From Nakamurella panacisegetis (lineage in GTDB: Bacteria; Actinomycetota; Actinomycetes; Mycobacteriales; Nakamurellaceae), in NCBI RefSeq assembly GCF_900104535.1, contig NZ_LT629710.1:3038001-3102000 (forward strand): a stretch of DNA of 64,000 nucleotides, read 5' to 3'. The notes below the pieces were generated by a model. That model saw nothing but the letters and a program-made list of their open reading frames with translations. It did not search any database and was not told the origin of the DNA. The translations under genes were made by a program, and so were the position numbers. Positions 11,171-20,460 of the stretch are shown piece by piece; the first letter of the stretch is position 1; each line of letters begins with the position of its first letter.

Positions 11171-12481
11171 TCAGGCGACCTTGACGGCGACGATCCCGGT
11201 GGTGGTGCCGACGTAGACCAGGTTCCCGACCAGCATCGGGGTGGCGAACCGGGTCGTATTGCCGACGGCGATCGAACTCAAGGTCGCGCCGGTGCTGCCG
11301 CTGAGGGCGTACAGCCGTGTGCCACCCAATGAGTACAACGCACCGGGCCCGGTGATCGGCGAGCCCGGGATGTTCGCCGCCGTCCAGCGCTTGGTGAAGG
11401 TGCCGTCGGAATGCACATCCACCCGGGTGACTCCGTTGGTGCACGGCAGGTACACCGTGGAGCCGGTGACGGCCGAGACGCCGAACGCGCGGCACAGCGA
11501 GCCGGATCTGACCTGGCCGCCGATGCCGCCCAGGTGGCCGATCCGGACGGTGTAGGCGGTGCCGGACTTCCCGGCCTGCAGGATGTATCCGGCCGACGTG
11601 TAGGCCGGGGTCATCGAACCGAGGTCGAGGTCGTTCGCGTTGTCGTTGGCCCAGGACGACGGGGCGAAGAAGTCGACCCTGGTCATCGTCGCCGGATCGA
11701 GCTCGGTCACCGAATCGCTGTAGTCGTACGTGCTGGTCGACTCACCGTTGCCGACGGCGAAGAACACGCGTCCGTTGGGGGCCACGACCGGGCCGCCCGC
11801 CGCCCAGACGGCACCTTCCCGTGGAGTCGGGACGACGTAGGCCTTGCCCCCGGCGGCGCCGTTCGCCTTGATAGAGAGAACCGCCCCCTTGTACCGGCCG
11901 CAGTCGCCGATCAGGCCGCCGAACGAGATGTAGACGTTGCCGCGGTCGACGGCGAGCGCGGCCCGCTGCTGCTGCGCCTTGCTGTCGGTCCCGGGCACCT
12001 CGACCCGCTTGGACAGACCGACCTGGCCGGTGGCCGGATTCAGCCCCCACAACTCGTGGGTGACCCCCGTGGTGGCGTTGTACGTGATCGTGACGACGAA
12101 GACACGGTTCGTCACCGGGTCGTAGGCCGGCGTGCCGGTGATCCCGGTCGGGTCGATGTTCCCCGAGCAGGCCAGTACCGAACCGGTGTTGGTGATGGGG
12201 GACCGCAGGTGGTGGCTCCACTTCACCGCGCCGGTGGTCGGGTTCAGGGCGTAGACCGTGTTGTTCTCGGTGGCGACGATCACGTTGCCCCCGGCCATGA
12301 TCGGCGACCCGTACACCGCGCCGTCCAGCGTGCGGCCGAACGCCGCGCTGAAACTCCTGAAGGCGGCGGCCGACGTCGCATTGCCCGATCGCAGGTTGTC
12401 GCCGTGATCGGTCGGCCATCCGGCGTCCACCGAGACCAGCACGATCAACAAGGCAGACAAAGCCACCAGAATTCGTCGCAT
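11171..12481 (-). CDS. Secreted PQQ-repeat beta-propeller-like protein
   Basis: A 436-residue protein with an N-terminal signal sequence (RRILVALSALLIVLVSVDAG). It then carries repeats typical of PQQ-like beta-propellers, for example VIVATENNTVYALNPTTGAV then KWSHHLRSPI, VYISFGGLIG and LYALSGSTGATLSSIAVGN. Such propellers bind ligands or other proteins; enzyme activity with PQQ is possible but the catalytic Asp/Glu set cannot be confirmed by eye. Exported and probably extracellular. The ATG start at 12481 has no strong ribosome-binding site. It stands alone between a DUF1707 gene and a membrane-protein gene. Confidence 0.82.
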   Translation of the reverse strand: MRRILVALSALLIVLVSVDAGWPTDHGDNLRSGNATSAAAFRSFSAAFGRTLDGAVYGSPIMAGGNVIVATENNTVYALNPTTGAVKWSHHLRSPITNTGSVLACSGNIDPTGITGTPAYDPVTNRVFVVTITYNATTGVTHELWGLNPATGQVGLSKRVEVPGTDSKAQQQRAALAVDRGNVYISFGGLIGDCGRYKGAVLSIKANGAAGGKAYVVPTPREGAVWAAGGPVVAPNGRVFFAVGNGESTSTYDYSDSVTELDPATMTRVDFFAPSSWANDNANDLDLGSMTPAYTSAGYILQAGKSGTAYTVRIGHLGGIGGQVRSGSLCRAFGVSAVTGSTVYLPCTNGVTRVDVHSDGTFTKRWTAANIPGSPITGPGALYSLGGTRLYALSGSTGATLSSIAVGNTTRFATPMLVGNLVYVGTTTGIVAVKVA

Positions 12482-12628
12482 ACCGGAAATGCTGCGCCGA
12501 CCGTCCGGCCTTGTCCAGCCAACGCGACCGTGCGGAAGAATGACAAATTGTCACGAATGCGCGGGGTGTTTGCCGGGCGTAACAATCGCCGGGTCGGAGC
12601 GCCGTCGTTCCGGACGGCCGCAGTGGTT

Positions 12629-13114
12629 TCAGTCGCGCCCGTCCGGCCGCTTCCAGCTGTCGCCCCAGATACTGCCGGCCACGGTGGAGATTAGCGGGAT
12701 CAGCAGGAACCACCACCACTGGCCGGTCACGAAGAAGAGCAGCAGTGCGATGATCGCCGAGCTGGCCGACGCCGCGGCCACGAACTTCTGGGCCCGGCTG
12801 CGGTTGTCGGCGATGGACATCGCCGACCCGGTCGCGCCCTGGGTTGGCACGAACGCCGGCCTGGGGTTCAAGGGTTGGACCTGCGCCCCCGGGAGCACCG
12901 GGTGGGGCGCCGGCAGATCGGTGAACAGGGCCTGCAGGTCGCCGACGGTTCGGGCCGTGTTGGCGACGGCGCTGCGGGTGCCGTATTCGTCCAGGTCCAG
13001 CCGCCCGGTCGCCATGTGTTCACCGAGCGCGGTGACGGCGGCGTTGCGTTCGGCGTCCCCGACCCGAACGGCGGCCGGGTCTCCGCCGGGCGGTGTCAGG
13101 TGGCTGTTGGTCAT
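12629..13114 (-). CDS. DUF1707-domain membrane protein
   Basis: A 161-residue protein. Residues 10-65 are a DUF1707 domain (RVGDAERNAAVTALGEHMAT then GRLDLDEYGTRSAVANTART), an actinobacterial N-terminal domain of unknown role. The C-terminus has two adjacent membrane segments (FVAAASASSAIIALLLFFV and WWWFLLIPLISTVAG). I chose the ATG at 13114, preceded at six bases by TAAGGT, which looks like a -10 element of a leaderless transcript; a TTG two codons upstream is less likely. It lies nine bases after maf on the same strand. Confidence 0.82.
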   Translation of the reverse strand: MTNSHLTPPGGDPAAVRVGDAERNAAVTALGEHMATGRLDLDEYGTRSAVANTARTVGDLQALFTDLPAPHPVLPGAQVQPLNPRPAFVPTQGATGSAMSIADNRSRAQKFVAAASASSAIIALLLFFVTGQWWWFLLIPLISTVAGSIWGDSWKRPDGRD

Positions 13115-13123
13115 GAGCAAACC

Positions 13124-13789
13124 TTACGACCCTGCGCTCACGTCGGGCCGCACGCGCCAGAGATCGGTGACGCCGATCCCGACCTCGCGCAGCAGCCGCC
13201 GGGTCAGTGGCAGGGAAATGCCGATGACCGACGAGTGATCGCCGTCGATGCCGTCCACGAACCAGCCGCCGTACCCGTCGATGGTCAACCCGCCGGCCAC
13301 TTCCAGTGGCTCGCCGGTGGCCAGGTAGGCGGTGATCTCGTCGTCGGTCGGCGTCCCGAACCGGATACCGGTGCGCTCGTGCGCCGCGGCTCGCGCCACC
13401 ACCTGCCCGGCCCGGACGAGCACCACCGCGTGGCCGGTCAGCAGATCGCCGGTGGCCCCGGACATCTCGACCCAGTCCCGGCGTGCCTGCTGGTCGTCGG
13501 CCGGTTTGCCGCGCAACCGCCCGCCCAGCAGGAGCATCGAGTCGCATCCGATCACCACCGCGTCCGGGTGTGCGGCGATGACAGCCGGCAGTACGGCGTC
13601 GGCCTTGGCCTGCGCCAGCGCCACGACGATCCCGGCCGGCCCGAGATGCGCGCTGCTCACCTCGACGGCGGCCTCGTCCACGCCGGACACGAACACCTCG
13701 GGATCGATCCCGGCGGCGCGCAGCACGCTCAGACGCGCCGGGGAACGCGAGGCGAGCACGGTGACCAGCTCGGCGGTGTTCAGTGCCAT
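13124..13789 (-). CDS. maf: Maf-family nucleotide pyrophosphatase
   Basis: A 221-residue Maf/HAM1-fold protein that hydrolyses non-canonical or modified nucleoside triphosphates to monophosphates in the cytoplasm. Visible are the N-terminal LASRSPARLSVLRAAGI motif, VVIGCDSMLLLGGRLRGKP (catalytic Asp region) and the C-terminal GGLTIDGYGGWFVDGIDGDH segment typical of the family. The ATG at 13789 is preceded by AAGGAG at a long spacing. The gene is divergent from birA, and their likely -10 elements sit almost back to back at 13823-13836. In mycobacteria maf also lies beside birA and accD5. Confidence 0.93.
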   Translation of the reverse strand: MALNTAELVTVLASRSPARLSVLRAAGIDPEVFVSGVDEAAVEVSSAHLGPAGIVVALAQAKADAVLPAVIAAHPDAVVIGCDSMLLLGGRLRGKPADDQQARRDWVEMSGATGDLLTGHAVVLVRAGQVVARAAAHERTGIRFGTPTDDEITAYLATGEPLEVAGGLTIDGYGGWFVDGIDGDHSSVIGISLPLTRRLLREVGIGVTDLWRVRPDVSAGS

Positions 13790-13843
13790 GGGGTGATCCA
13801 CTCCTTCGATTGCGATGCCGGAACAGTAGCTACCATCACGGAA

Positions 13844-14671
13844 ATGAGCACCGACCTGTGGCGTGAGCCGATGGATCCGCACCGCGTCGCGGCGTCGGTG
13901 GCCCGGCCCGGGCGGTGGGACATCCGGTATGTGACCGAAACCGGTTCCACCAACGATGATCTCGCTCGCGGCGCGGCCGGCCCGGCCCCGGCCGGAGCCA
14001 TTACGGTCCTGATCACCGAGGAGCAGAGGGCCGGGCGTGGACGATCCGGGCGGCAGTGGGCGTGCCCACCCGGGGCCGGCCTGATGTTCTCGGTCCGGCT
14101 CGATCTCGCCGGCATCCCGGTCGGTCGCCGCGGCTGGACCGGGGCGGTGCTCGGACTGGCCATCGTCGGCGCGTTCGCCGAGGTCGCCGGGGTCGAGGCC
14201 GGACTGAAGTGGCCCAACGACGTTCTGATCGGGGGACACAAGGCCGGCGGCATCCTGGCCGAGATGGCCGGTGATGCCGTCATCGTCGGGGCCGGGCTGA
14301 ACATCTCGCTGCAACCGGAGGAACTGCCCCGACCGGACGCCACCTCGTTGTTGCTGGCCGGCGCGGCTCCGGTGGACCGCGATCGGCTGCTGGCCGCCGT
14401 TCTGGACCGGTTCGCCGTCCTGCTCGACGAGTGGACCTCGGCCGGTGGGGACGTCGACGCGGCCGGTATCCGGCGGCGGTACCTCGACAGCTGCGTCACC
14501 ATCGGGCAGACGGTCCGCCTTGACCTCCCGGATGGGGCGGCCGTGGTCGGGACGGTGGTCGATGTCGACCCGGACGGAGCGGTCGTCCTGTCGGTCGACG
14601 GACGCCCCGGCCGGTATTCGGCCGGCGACGTGGTGCACCTACGCCAGAACCCGACCACCCCCGTTGGCTAA
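13844..14671 (+). CDS. birA: Biotin-[acetyl-CoA-carboxylase] ligase
   Basis: A 275-residue biotin protein ligase that activates biotin with ATP and attaches it to the carboxyl carrier protein of acyl-CoA carboxylases. Motifs are the TGSTNDDLARG segment, the biotinyl-AMP loop GRGRSGRQW, KWPNDVLIGGHKAGGILAE, and a C-terminal SH3-like domain. There is no N-terminal DNA-binding domain, so it is a group I, non-repressor type. The ATG at 13844 follows TACCAT by seven bases, consistent with leaderless translation. A carboxylase beta subunit lies 1.5 kb downstream. Confidence 0.94.
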   Translation: MSTDLWREPMDPHRVAASVARPGRWDIRYVTETGSTNDDLARGAAGPAPAGAITVLITEEQRAGRGRSGRQWACPPGAGLMFSVRLDLAGIPVGRRGWTGAVLGLAIVGAFAEVAGVEAGLKWPNDVLIGGHKAGGILAEMAGDAVIVGAGLNISLQPEELPRPDATSLLLAGAAPVDRDRLLAAVLDRFAVLLDEWTSAGGDVDAAGIRRRYLDSCVTIGQTVRLDLPDGAAVVGTVVDVDPDGAVVLSVDGRPGRYSAGDVVHLRQNPTTPVG

Positions 14672-14681
14672 CCTTCCAGAC

Positions 14682-15413
14682 GTGCGTCCTGACGGTCCGG
14701 AAACGGACAACCCCGACCTGGTCCGGCTGCACGACGTGCGGCGCCAGGTGGCGTCCGCCGAACAGGCTTCCGGACGCGACGCGGGCAGCGTCCGGTTGTT
14801 GCTGGCCACCAAGACCATCGCAGCCGATCGGATCCGTGCCGTACTGGCCGACGGGCACCGCTTGATCGGTGAGAACCGGGCCCAGGAGGTGGTGGCCAAA
14901 GCGGCGGAGCTGGCCGGAATGGAATTCGAACAGCACTTCATCGGGCATCTGCAGGCCAACAAGATCAACCAGGTGCTCCCGTACGTCAGCTGCGTCCAGA
15001 CCGTCGACTCCTCCGAGTTGGCGGCCCGGCTGGACACCCGTGTCGCCGCCTTGAACCGCACTCTCGACGTGTTGCTGCAGGTGAACGTCTCGGGCGAATC
15101 GACCAAGTCGGGCGTCACCCTCCGGGAACTGCCCGAACTGCTGGCCGCCGTCGCCCGCCGGCCCCACCTGACCGTCCGCGGGTACATGACGATCGGGCTG
15201 AACTCGGCTGACCTCGGTGCCGTCCGGGCCGGATACCGGTCGCTGACCGATTTCCGCGACCATGCGGTCGCCGCCGGCGTCGAGGGGGCGCAGCAGGCAC
15301 TGGAGCTCTCGATGGGTATGAGCGGGGACTTCGCCGACGCCATCGCCGAGGGGGCGACGATAGTCCGGGTCGGCTCGGCCGTATTCGGGCGCCGACCGGC
15401 TCCGACCGGGTAG
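14682..15413 (+). CDS. YggS-family pyridoxal-phosphate homeostasis protein
   Basis: A 243-residue alanine-racemase-N-fold protein. The PLP-binding Lys is in LLLATKTIA. Further family motifs are GENRAQEVVAKAAEL, HFIGHLQANKINQVLPYV and LSMGMSGDFADAIAEGATIV. These proteins bind PLP and balance vitamin B6 and amino-acid pools; no enzyme reaction is established for most. The GTG at 14682 follows TAACCT by seven bases, so it may have its own leaderless transcript although it lies only 10 bases after birA. Confidence 0.92.
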   Translation: MRPDGPETDNPDLVRLHDVRRQVASAEQASGRDAGSVRLLLATKTIAADRIRAVLADGHRLIGENRAQEVVAKAAELAGMEFEQHFIGHLQANKINQVLPYVSCVQTVDSSELAARLDTRVAALNRTLDVLLQVNVSGESTKSGVTLRELPELLAAVARRPHLTVRGYMTIGLNSADLGAVRAGYRSLTDFRDHAVAAGVEGAQQALELSMGMSGDFADAIAEGATIVRVGSAVFGRRPAPTG

Positions 15414-15490
15414 TTTGATCACACCGCAGAGGCAGTTCTGCCGCTGCACCCGGCGCCGCGACCGGGAGGAATGACGAGAAGAGGGGCACC

Positions 15491-16066
15491 ATGGCCTACC
15501 CCGACAATCTGCTCTCCCGGGGCGAGAGTGTGGTGTTGCACAAGCACCCGCACTGGAAGGTGCTGATCCTTCCCACGGTGGCATTCGTCGTCTTCATCGG
15601 CGGGGGTTTCGCCCTGGCCGCGATCCTGCGGAACTGGTCCCATCACGGGATCGCATGGATCGCCATCGCGGTGGTGGCCGTCATCGGCCTGATCCTGCTC
15701 ACCCTGGTGCCATTCATCCGCTGGCGGACCGAGCACTTCGTGATCACCAACTTCCACGTCTTCTTCCGCACCGGCATCCTGCACCGGCGGGAACATCAGA
15801 TCCCGCTGGGCCACATCCAGAACATGGAGACCTCGGTGCCGTTCTGGGGCCGCCTGCTCGGCTACGGATCGCTGATCGTGGAGTCGGCGGCCGACCAGCC
15901 GCTGGAGTTCGAGAACGTGGCATCGCTGGCGAAGGTCCAGTCGACGCTCAACCAGCTGATCATGGACGACCGGAACCGGTACAACGTCGGCTCCGACGGA
16001 GTACCGAACGCCGCGCCGCGCGGGCGGTCGGACCAGCCGGACCAGACCTACCCGCCGCAGCAATAG
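15491..16066 (+). CDS. Membrane protein with bacterial PH (bPH2/DUF304) domain
   Basis: A 191-residue protein with two adjacent membrane segments (about residues 25-45 and 53-77), then a bacterial pleckstrin-homology-like domain (RTEHFVITNFHVFFRTGILH then RREHQIPLGHIQNMETSVPF and FGRLLGYGSLIVESAADQ-type ending) and a disordered tail. It resembles the Rv3278c-type protein that lies beside birA in mycobacteria. Function unknown; PH-like membrane proteins may organise envelope complexes. The ATG at 15491 follows a GAGGGG stretch. Confidence 0.85.
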   Translation: MAYPDNLLSRGESVVLHKHPHWKVLILPTVAFVVFIGGGFALAAILRNWSHHGIAWIAIAVVAVIGLILLTLVPFIRWRTEHFVITNFHVFFRTGILHRREHQIPLGHIQNMETSVPFWGRLLGYGSLIVESAADQPLEFENVASLAKVQSTLNQLIMDDRNRYNVGSDGVPNAAPRGRSDQPDQTYPPQQ

Positions 16067-16184
16067 GACCTGGGGCGACGCGGCCCGCCCGGTCGCACGC
16101 CGCCGGCGGCCCGACCCACGTGGATCGAGGCGCCGGAGGGACGCCGCTCGCGCAGGTCGAACACCGATCACCTACCGTGAAGCC

Positions 16185-17720
16185 ATGACCTCCGACGACG
16201 GCCGTCCCACCCTGTCCGAACTGCGAGCACGGGTCGGCCAAGGGGGCGCGCAGCGGTACCACGAGGCAAACGCAGCAAAGGGAAAGTTGTTCGCCCGCAA
16301 GCGGATCGAGCACCTCATCGACGCCGGCAGCTTCCGCGAGGACGGTCAGCTGGCCAACGCTCTGGCCGAGGGGTTGCCGGCCGACGGGGTCATCACCGGG
16401 ACGGCCACCGTCGCCGGTCGGCCGGTCGCCCTGATGGCCAACGACTCCACCGTGAAGGCCGGCTCCTGGGGGGCCCGGACCGTCGAGAAGATCATCCGCA
16501 TCATCGAGAAGGCCTACAACACGGGCGTTCCGATGATCTATCTGGTCGACTCGGCCGGAGCCCGCATCACCGACCAGGTCGAGCTGTTCCCGGGGCGGCG
16601 CGGGGCCGGAAAGATCTTCCACACCCAGGTCAGGGCGTCCGGGTCGATCCCGCAGGTGTGTGCCCTGTTCGGCCCCAGTGCCGCCGGCGGGGCCTACATC
16701 CCGGCCTTCTGCGACATCGTGGTCATGGTGGCCGGCAACGCCTCGATGTATCTGGGCAGTGACCGCATGGTGGAGATGGTGACGGGGGAGCGGACCACCC
16801 TGGAGGAGATGGGCGGCGCCAAGATGCACACCACCGTCTCCGGCGTCGGACACCTGCTGGTCGACACCGAGATTCAGGCCCTGGACGCGGTGGCCGCCTA
16901 TCTGGGCTACCTACCCTCCAACCACACCCAGTTGCCCCCGACCACCGAGCCGGCCGAGCCAGGGCCGGGTGACCTGCGTGCCCTGGTCCCGGCGTCGGAG
17001 CGTCAGGCGTTCGACATGCGGCGCTACGCGAGGGCCCTGCTCGACGCGGGTTCGATCTTCGAGATCCACCCGGGCTGGGCCAAGGAGTTGCTGGTCTGTT
17101 TCGGTCGGCTCGACGGCCGCGTGGTGGGCGTGGTCGGCAACAACTCGATGTTCAAGGGCGGTGTGCTCTTCGTCGACTCCGCCGACAAGGCAACCCATTT
17201 CGTCCAGCTCTGCGACGCGTTCAACATCCCCTTGATCTTCCTGGCCGACGTCCCCGGCTTCATGGTGGGTGCCGCGGTGGAGCGTCAGGGGATCATCCGG
17301 CACGGGGCCAAGATGATCAGTGCGGTGTCCGAGGCAACGGTGCCCAAGTTCTGCGTGGTGGTCCGCAAGGCGTACGGGGCCGGGCTGTACGCGATGGCCG
17401 GGCCTGGTTTCGATCCGGACGCGACGATCGCGCTGCCCACGGCCAAGATCGCCGTCATGGGCGCGGAGGCGGCGGTGAACGCGGTGTACGCCAACAAGAT
17501 CGCGGCGATCACCGACGATGCCGAACGGTCGGCCTACGTCGACGCCCTCCGGGTGGAGTACGAGCGCGACATCGACATCGTCCATCTGGCCGCCGAGCTC
17601 GTGGTGGACGTCATGGTGGAGCCGGAGGAACTCCGGTCGGAGCTGAGCCATCGCTTGACGGCCGCGCTGAGCAAGGACCGGAGCTTCTCCCGGCGTCGGC
17701 ACGGAGTTACCCCGGTCTGA
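16185..17720 (+). CDS. Acyl-CoA carboxylase carboxyltransferase beta subunit
   Basis: A 511-residue carboxyltransferase of the AccD/PccB type, which transfers CO2 from carboxybiotin to acetyl- or propionyl-CoA. The first crotonase-like half has the oxyanion region FGPSAAGGAYIPAF; the second has YGAGLYAMAGPGFDPDATIA and AKIAVMGAEAAVNAVYANKI. The start ATG lies six bases after TACCGT, again suggesting leaderless expression. In M. tuberculosis accD5 sits beside birA and is followed by accE5; no epsilon-like small gene follows here. The biotinylated alpha subunit is not in the window. Acyl-chain specificity is not predicted. Confidence 0.93.
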   Translation: MTSDDGRPTLSELRARVGQGGAQRYHEANAAKGKLFARKRIEHLIDAGSFREDGQLANALAEGLPADGVITGTATVAGRPVALMANDSTVKAGSWGARTVEKIIRIIEKAYNTGVPMIYLVDSAGARITDQVELFPGRRGAGKIFHTQVRASGSIPQVCALFGPSAAGGAYIPAFCDIVVMVAGNASMYLGSDRMVEMVTGERTTLEEMGGAKMHTTVSGVGHLLVDTEIQALDAVAAYLGYLPSNHTQLPPTTEPAEPGPGDLRALVPASERQAFDMRRYARALLDAGSIFEIHPGWAKELLVCFGRLDGRVVGVVGNNSMFKGGVLFVDSADKATHFVQLCDAFNIPLIFLADVPGFMVGAAVERQGIIRHGAKMISAVSEATVPKFCVVVRKAYGAGLYAMAGPGFDPDATIALPTAKIAVMGAEAAVNAVYANKIAAITDDAERSAYVDALRVEYERDIDIVHLAAELVVDVMVEPEELRSELSHRLTAALSKDRSFSRRRHGVTPV

Positions 17721-17851
17721 CACCCACCCCGCCCCAGCGGCCCGTACTCCCGGCACTGGGCCTCGAGCGGCGGTGGCTCGTCCGCCAGCTCCCATCCGTC
17801 TCCTACGCACGGACGCGCGTCGGTGAGAGCACTGCCCGTAAGGTGACCTTC

Positions 17852-18523
17852 GTGACCACCGTGCTTCTGGCCGAGGATGATTCGGCGATTTCCGAACCGC
17901 TGTCGCGCGCCCTCGAACGCGAGGGCTACCAGGTGCTGATCGCACCCGACGGGCACGCCGCGCTGGCTGCCGCGCTCTACAACGATGTTCACCTGGTCAT
18001 CCTCGACCTCGGTCTGCCCGGGGTCGACGGGCTCGAGATCTGCCGTCGGATCCGGGAGGCGGGCCGTGATGTCCTCGTGCTGATGCTGACCGCCCGCACC
18101 GACGAGGTCGATTTCATCGTGGGCCTGGACGCCGGCGCCGACGACTACGTGGGCAAGCCGTTCCGGCTGGCCGAGATGTTGGCCCGGGTGCGGGCCCTGC
18201 TGCGTCGGCGGGCGCCCGAGGTCATGGAGATCAACGGGGTGCGGCTCGAGTCGAAGGCCAGGAGGGTGGTGGTCGACGGCTACGAGGTGGCGTTGGCCAA
18301 CAAGGAGTTCGAGCTGCTCCGGGTGTTGATGAATCGGGCCGGCGAAGTCGTCCCGCGGGAGGACATCATCAACGAGGTCTGGCACGACCCGTCGCTGCTG
18401 ACATCCAAGACCCTGGACATGCACATCTCGTGGTTGCGCCGGAAGCTCAGCCCGGAGCCTGAGGGCGTCGATCACCGGATCGCCACCGTCCGCGGCGTCG
18501 GCTTCCGCTTCGACACGGACTGA
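17852..18523 (+). CDS. OmpR/PhoB-family response regulator
   Basis: A 223-residue response regulator. The receiver domain covers residues 3-115, with acidic pocket E8-D9-D10, phospho-acceptor D52 (VILDLGLPG) and the conserved Lys in GKPF. A winged-helix DNA-binding domain covers about 125-222, ending in VRGVGFRF. I prefer the GTG at 17852, seven bases after TAAGGT (leaderless), over the GTG at 17843 that is three codons longer. It lies eight bases before its sensor kinase. The signal and target genes are not evident. Confidence 0.93.
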   Translation: MTTVLLAEDDSAISEPLSRALEREGYQVLIAPDGHAALAAALYNDVHLVILDLGLPGVDGLEICRRIREAGRDVLVLMLTARTDEVDFIVGLDAGADDYVGKPFRLAEMLARVRALLRRRAPEVMEINGVRLESKARRVVVDGYEVALANKEFELLRVLMNRAGEVVPREDIINEVWHDPSLLTSKTLDMHISWLRRKLSPEPEGVDHRIATVRGVGFRFDTD

Positions 18524-18530
18524 CACCCCG

Positions 18531-19823
18531 GTGCGTCGCCGGATCCTGACCTCCATCCTGCTGGTCATCGCCGCGATCGTCGTCACGCTGGCCCTCCCGT
18601 TGGGAGTGGTCTCGTGGCGGCTGGTCGACGACCTCAAGCACCAGGAACTGGCCGGTCGGCTGCAGTCCATGGAGACCTCGATCTCCCTGCAGTCGGAGCG
18701 GGCCTCCGCGATCGATCTGAGTCGGCTCGAGGTGGCGATCCCGGAGGACGGCCGGCTGGTGATCCGTCAACCGGGAAAGCCCGACCGGGCGGTGGGCGCA
18801 CCAGCGTCGTCCGACTCCTACTCCGAATCCGTGGCCCTGCCCGGGGGCGGCCAGCTGATCCTGTCCGTGCCGATGGGCAACCTGCGGGCCGAACGCTGGC
18901 GGGCCGTCCTGCTGGTGGCGGCGGCCGTCGTGCTGTCGCTGTTGGTCGCCACGGCCATCGCGCTGATCCTGGCCCGTCGGCTGTCCACCCCGCTGTCCGA
19001 CGTCGCCCGCCGGGCGGCGCGGCTGGGGTCGGGCGACTTCCGCACGTTCCGACGCCGGTACGGGATCGCCGAACTGGACCGAGTGGCCGACGTGCTGGAC
19101 TCGTCGGCCACGGACATCGCGGCGCTGCTGAGCCGGGAACGCGACCTGGCCGGCGACATCTCCCATCAACTCCGGACCCGGCTCACCGGGTTGCGGCTGC
19201 GCCTGGAGGAGATCGCGCTGAACCCGGACCCGGCGGTGGTCGCCGAGGTGCACGCCGCGCTGGATCAGACCGATCGGCTGGTCACCGTGGTCGACGATCT
19301 GTTGGCCAACGCCCGGTCGCAGCGGGCCGCCGGTTCCACCGAACTCGATCTGTCGGCCGAACTGGAGGATCTGGCCACTGACTTCCGTCCCAGGGCCGCC
19401 GCCGCCGGACGGACCTTCCGGGTCAAGTGCCCCAAGGACATTTCGGTCCGGGCCACGGCGGTGCGCCTGCGCGAGGCGCTGGGCGCGCTCCTGGACAACG
19501 CACTGGTCCACGGCGCCGGCGCCATCCGGGTCACCGTGCGGCCAGACGCCGCGTCGGTGGTGATCGAGGTGTCGGACGAGGGGAACGGGGTGCCGACACC
19601 CTTGGTCGGACACATCTTCGAGCGGGGCATGTCAACGGCATCCTCGACCGGCCTCGGGCTCGGCCTGGCGCGAGCCCTGATCGAGGCCGACGGCGGTCGG
19701 CTGGAACTGCGCCGGGCCAGCCCGCCCGTCTTCGGGATCTTCCTGACCGCCGAGAACGCCGCCGACGAGTCACCGGTGCCGGTCGTGCCGAACGCGCCCG
19801 CGCCGCCCAGGACGGCCCGGTAA
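18531..19823 (+). CDS. Two-component sensor histidine kinase
   Basis: A 430-residue membrane kinase. Transmembrane segments lie at about residues 5-30 and 124-148, enclosing a short (~90-residue) extracellular sensor. Then come a HAMP region, a dimerisation box with phospho-acceptor His at about 212 (SHQLRTRLTGLRLRLEE, where most relatives have SHELRTPL), the N box LLDNALVHG, and ATP-lid glycine motifs (SDEGNGVP, GLGLGLARAL). A Pro/Ala-rich tail of about 20 residues follows. It pairs with the regulator at 17852-18523. The small sensor suggests it detects an envelope or membrane signal; the ligand is unknown. Confidence 0.92.
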   Translation: MRRRILTSILLVIAAIVVTLALPLGVVSWRLVDDLKHQELAGRLQSMETSISLQSERASAIDLSRLEVAIPEDGRLVIRQPGKPDRAVGAPASSDSYSESVALPGGGQLILSVPMGNLRAERWRAVLLVAAAVVLSLLVATAIALILARRLSTPLSDVARRAARLGSGDFRTFRRRYGIAELDRVADVLDSSATDIAALLSRERDLAGDISHQLRTRLTGLRLRLEEIALNPDPAVVAEVHAALDQTDRLVTVVDDLLANARSQRAAGSTELDLSAELEDLATDFRPRAAAAGRTFRVKCPKDISVRATAVRLREALGALLDNALVHGAGAIRVTVRPDAASVVIEVSDEGNGVPTPLVGHIFERGMSTASSTGLGLGLARALIEADGGRLELRRASPPVFGIFLTAENAADESPVPVVPNAPAPPRTAR

Positions 19824-19837
19824 CCGATCGCCCGAGA

Positions 19838-20362
19838 TCAGCGGGTGGTGTCAGCCTCAGCCGTCGGGCTCTCCACGGCGGGCAGCTTGCCTTCGTCCTT
19901 CAGGTCGTCCGGGAACACCCAGCGGCGGTAGGCCCAGTAGCGGAAGACCATGGCGATCAGGGTGCCGATGATGTTGGCCGCGATGAAGTCGGTGATGGAG
20001 ACGGTCAGGCGCGAGTAATGCTGCTGGTTGAATTCGAGCAGGTAGTGGGAGAACCACAGGGGCAACAGGTTCAGGCCCAGCGCCACCGCATTGAACAGGA
20101 AGAACAGCGACACCTCGTGATGCCGGGCCCGGCCGCCCCGATTGCTGAACGACCACTCGCGGTTGAGGATGTAGTTGACGATGGTCGAGATCAGCACCGA
20201 GATGAATTTCGAGGTGATGACCTTGCCGTCGAGGACGGTGTGCGACAGCAGGGTGAAGAGCCCGGTGTCCACGATCCACGACGTCCCGCCCACCACGATG
20301 AACTTCGCGAGTTCACGATGTTTGGGTGGTAGGACTTCGCGGACGCGGTCGATCAGATTCAC
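19838..20362 (-). CDS. GtrA-family membrane protein, copy 1
   Basis: A 174-residue four-pass membrane protein of the GtrA family, proposed to help move lipid-linked sugars across the membrane. Segments include FIVVGGTSWIVDTGLFTLLS, SVLISTIVNYILNREWSF, LFFLFNAVALGLNLLPLWF and FIAANIIGTLIAMVFRYWAY; the final FRYWAYRRWVF is typical. I chose the GTG at 20362, six bases after TACACT (a -10 element), giving MNLIDRVREV; a GTG at 20368 is also possible. It lies downstream of the sigma-factor fusion on the same strand. A GtrA gene also lies near purK in mycobacteria (Rv3277). Confidence 0.88.
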   Translation of the reverse strand: MNLIDRVREVLPPKHRELAKFIVVGGTSWIVDTGLFTLLSHTVLDGKVITSKFISVLISTIVNYILNREWSFSNRGGRARHHEVSLFFLFNAVALGLNLLPLWFSHYLLEFNQQHYSRLTVSITDFIAANIIGTLIAMVFRYWAYRRWVFPDDLKDEGKLPAVESPTAEADTTR

Positions 20363-20460
20363 CGCCACAGTGTACGGGCCGACCTTGTGTTGTCTGTGCT
20401 GGTCAGGGCCGGTGGCCGCACAGGCGTTGCTCACCTGGACCACACATGGGACTCTCGCAG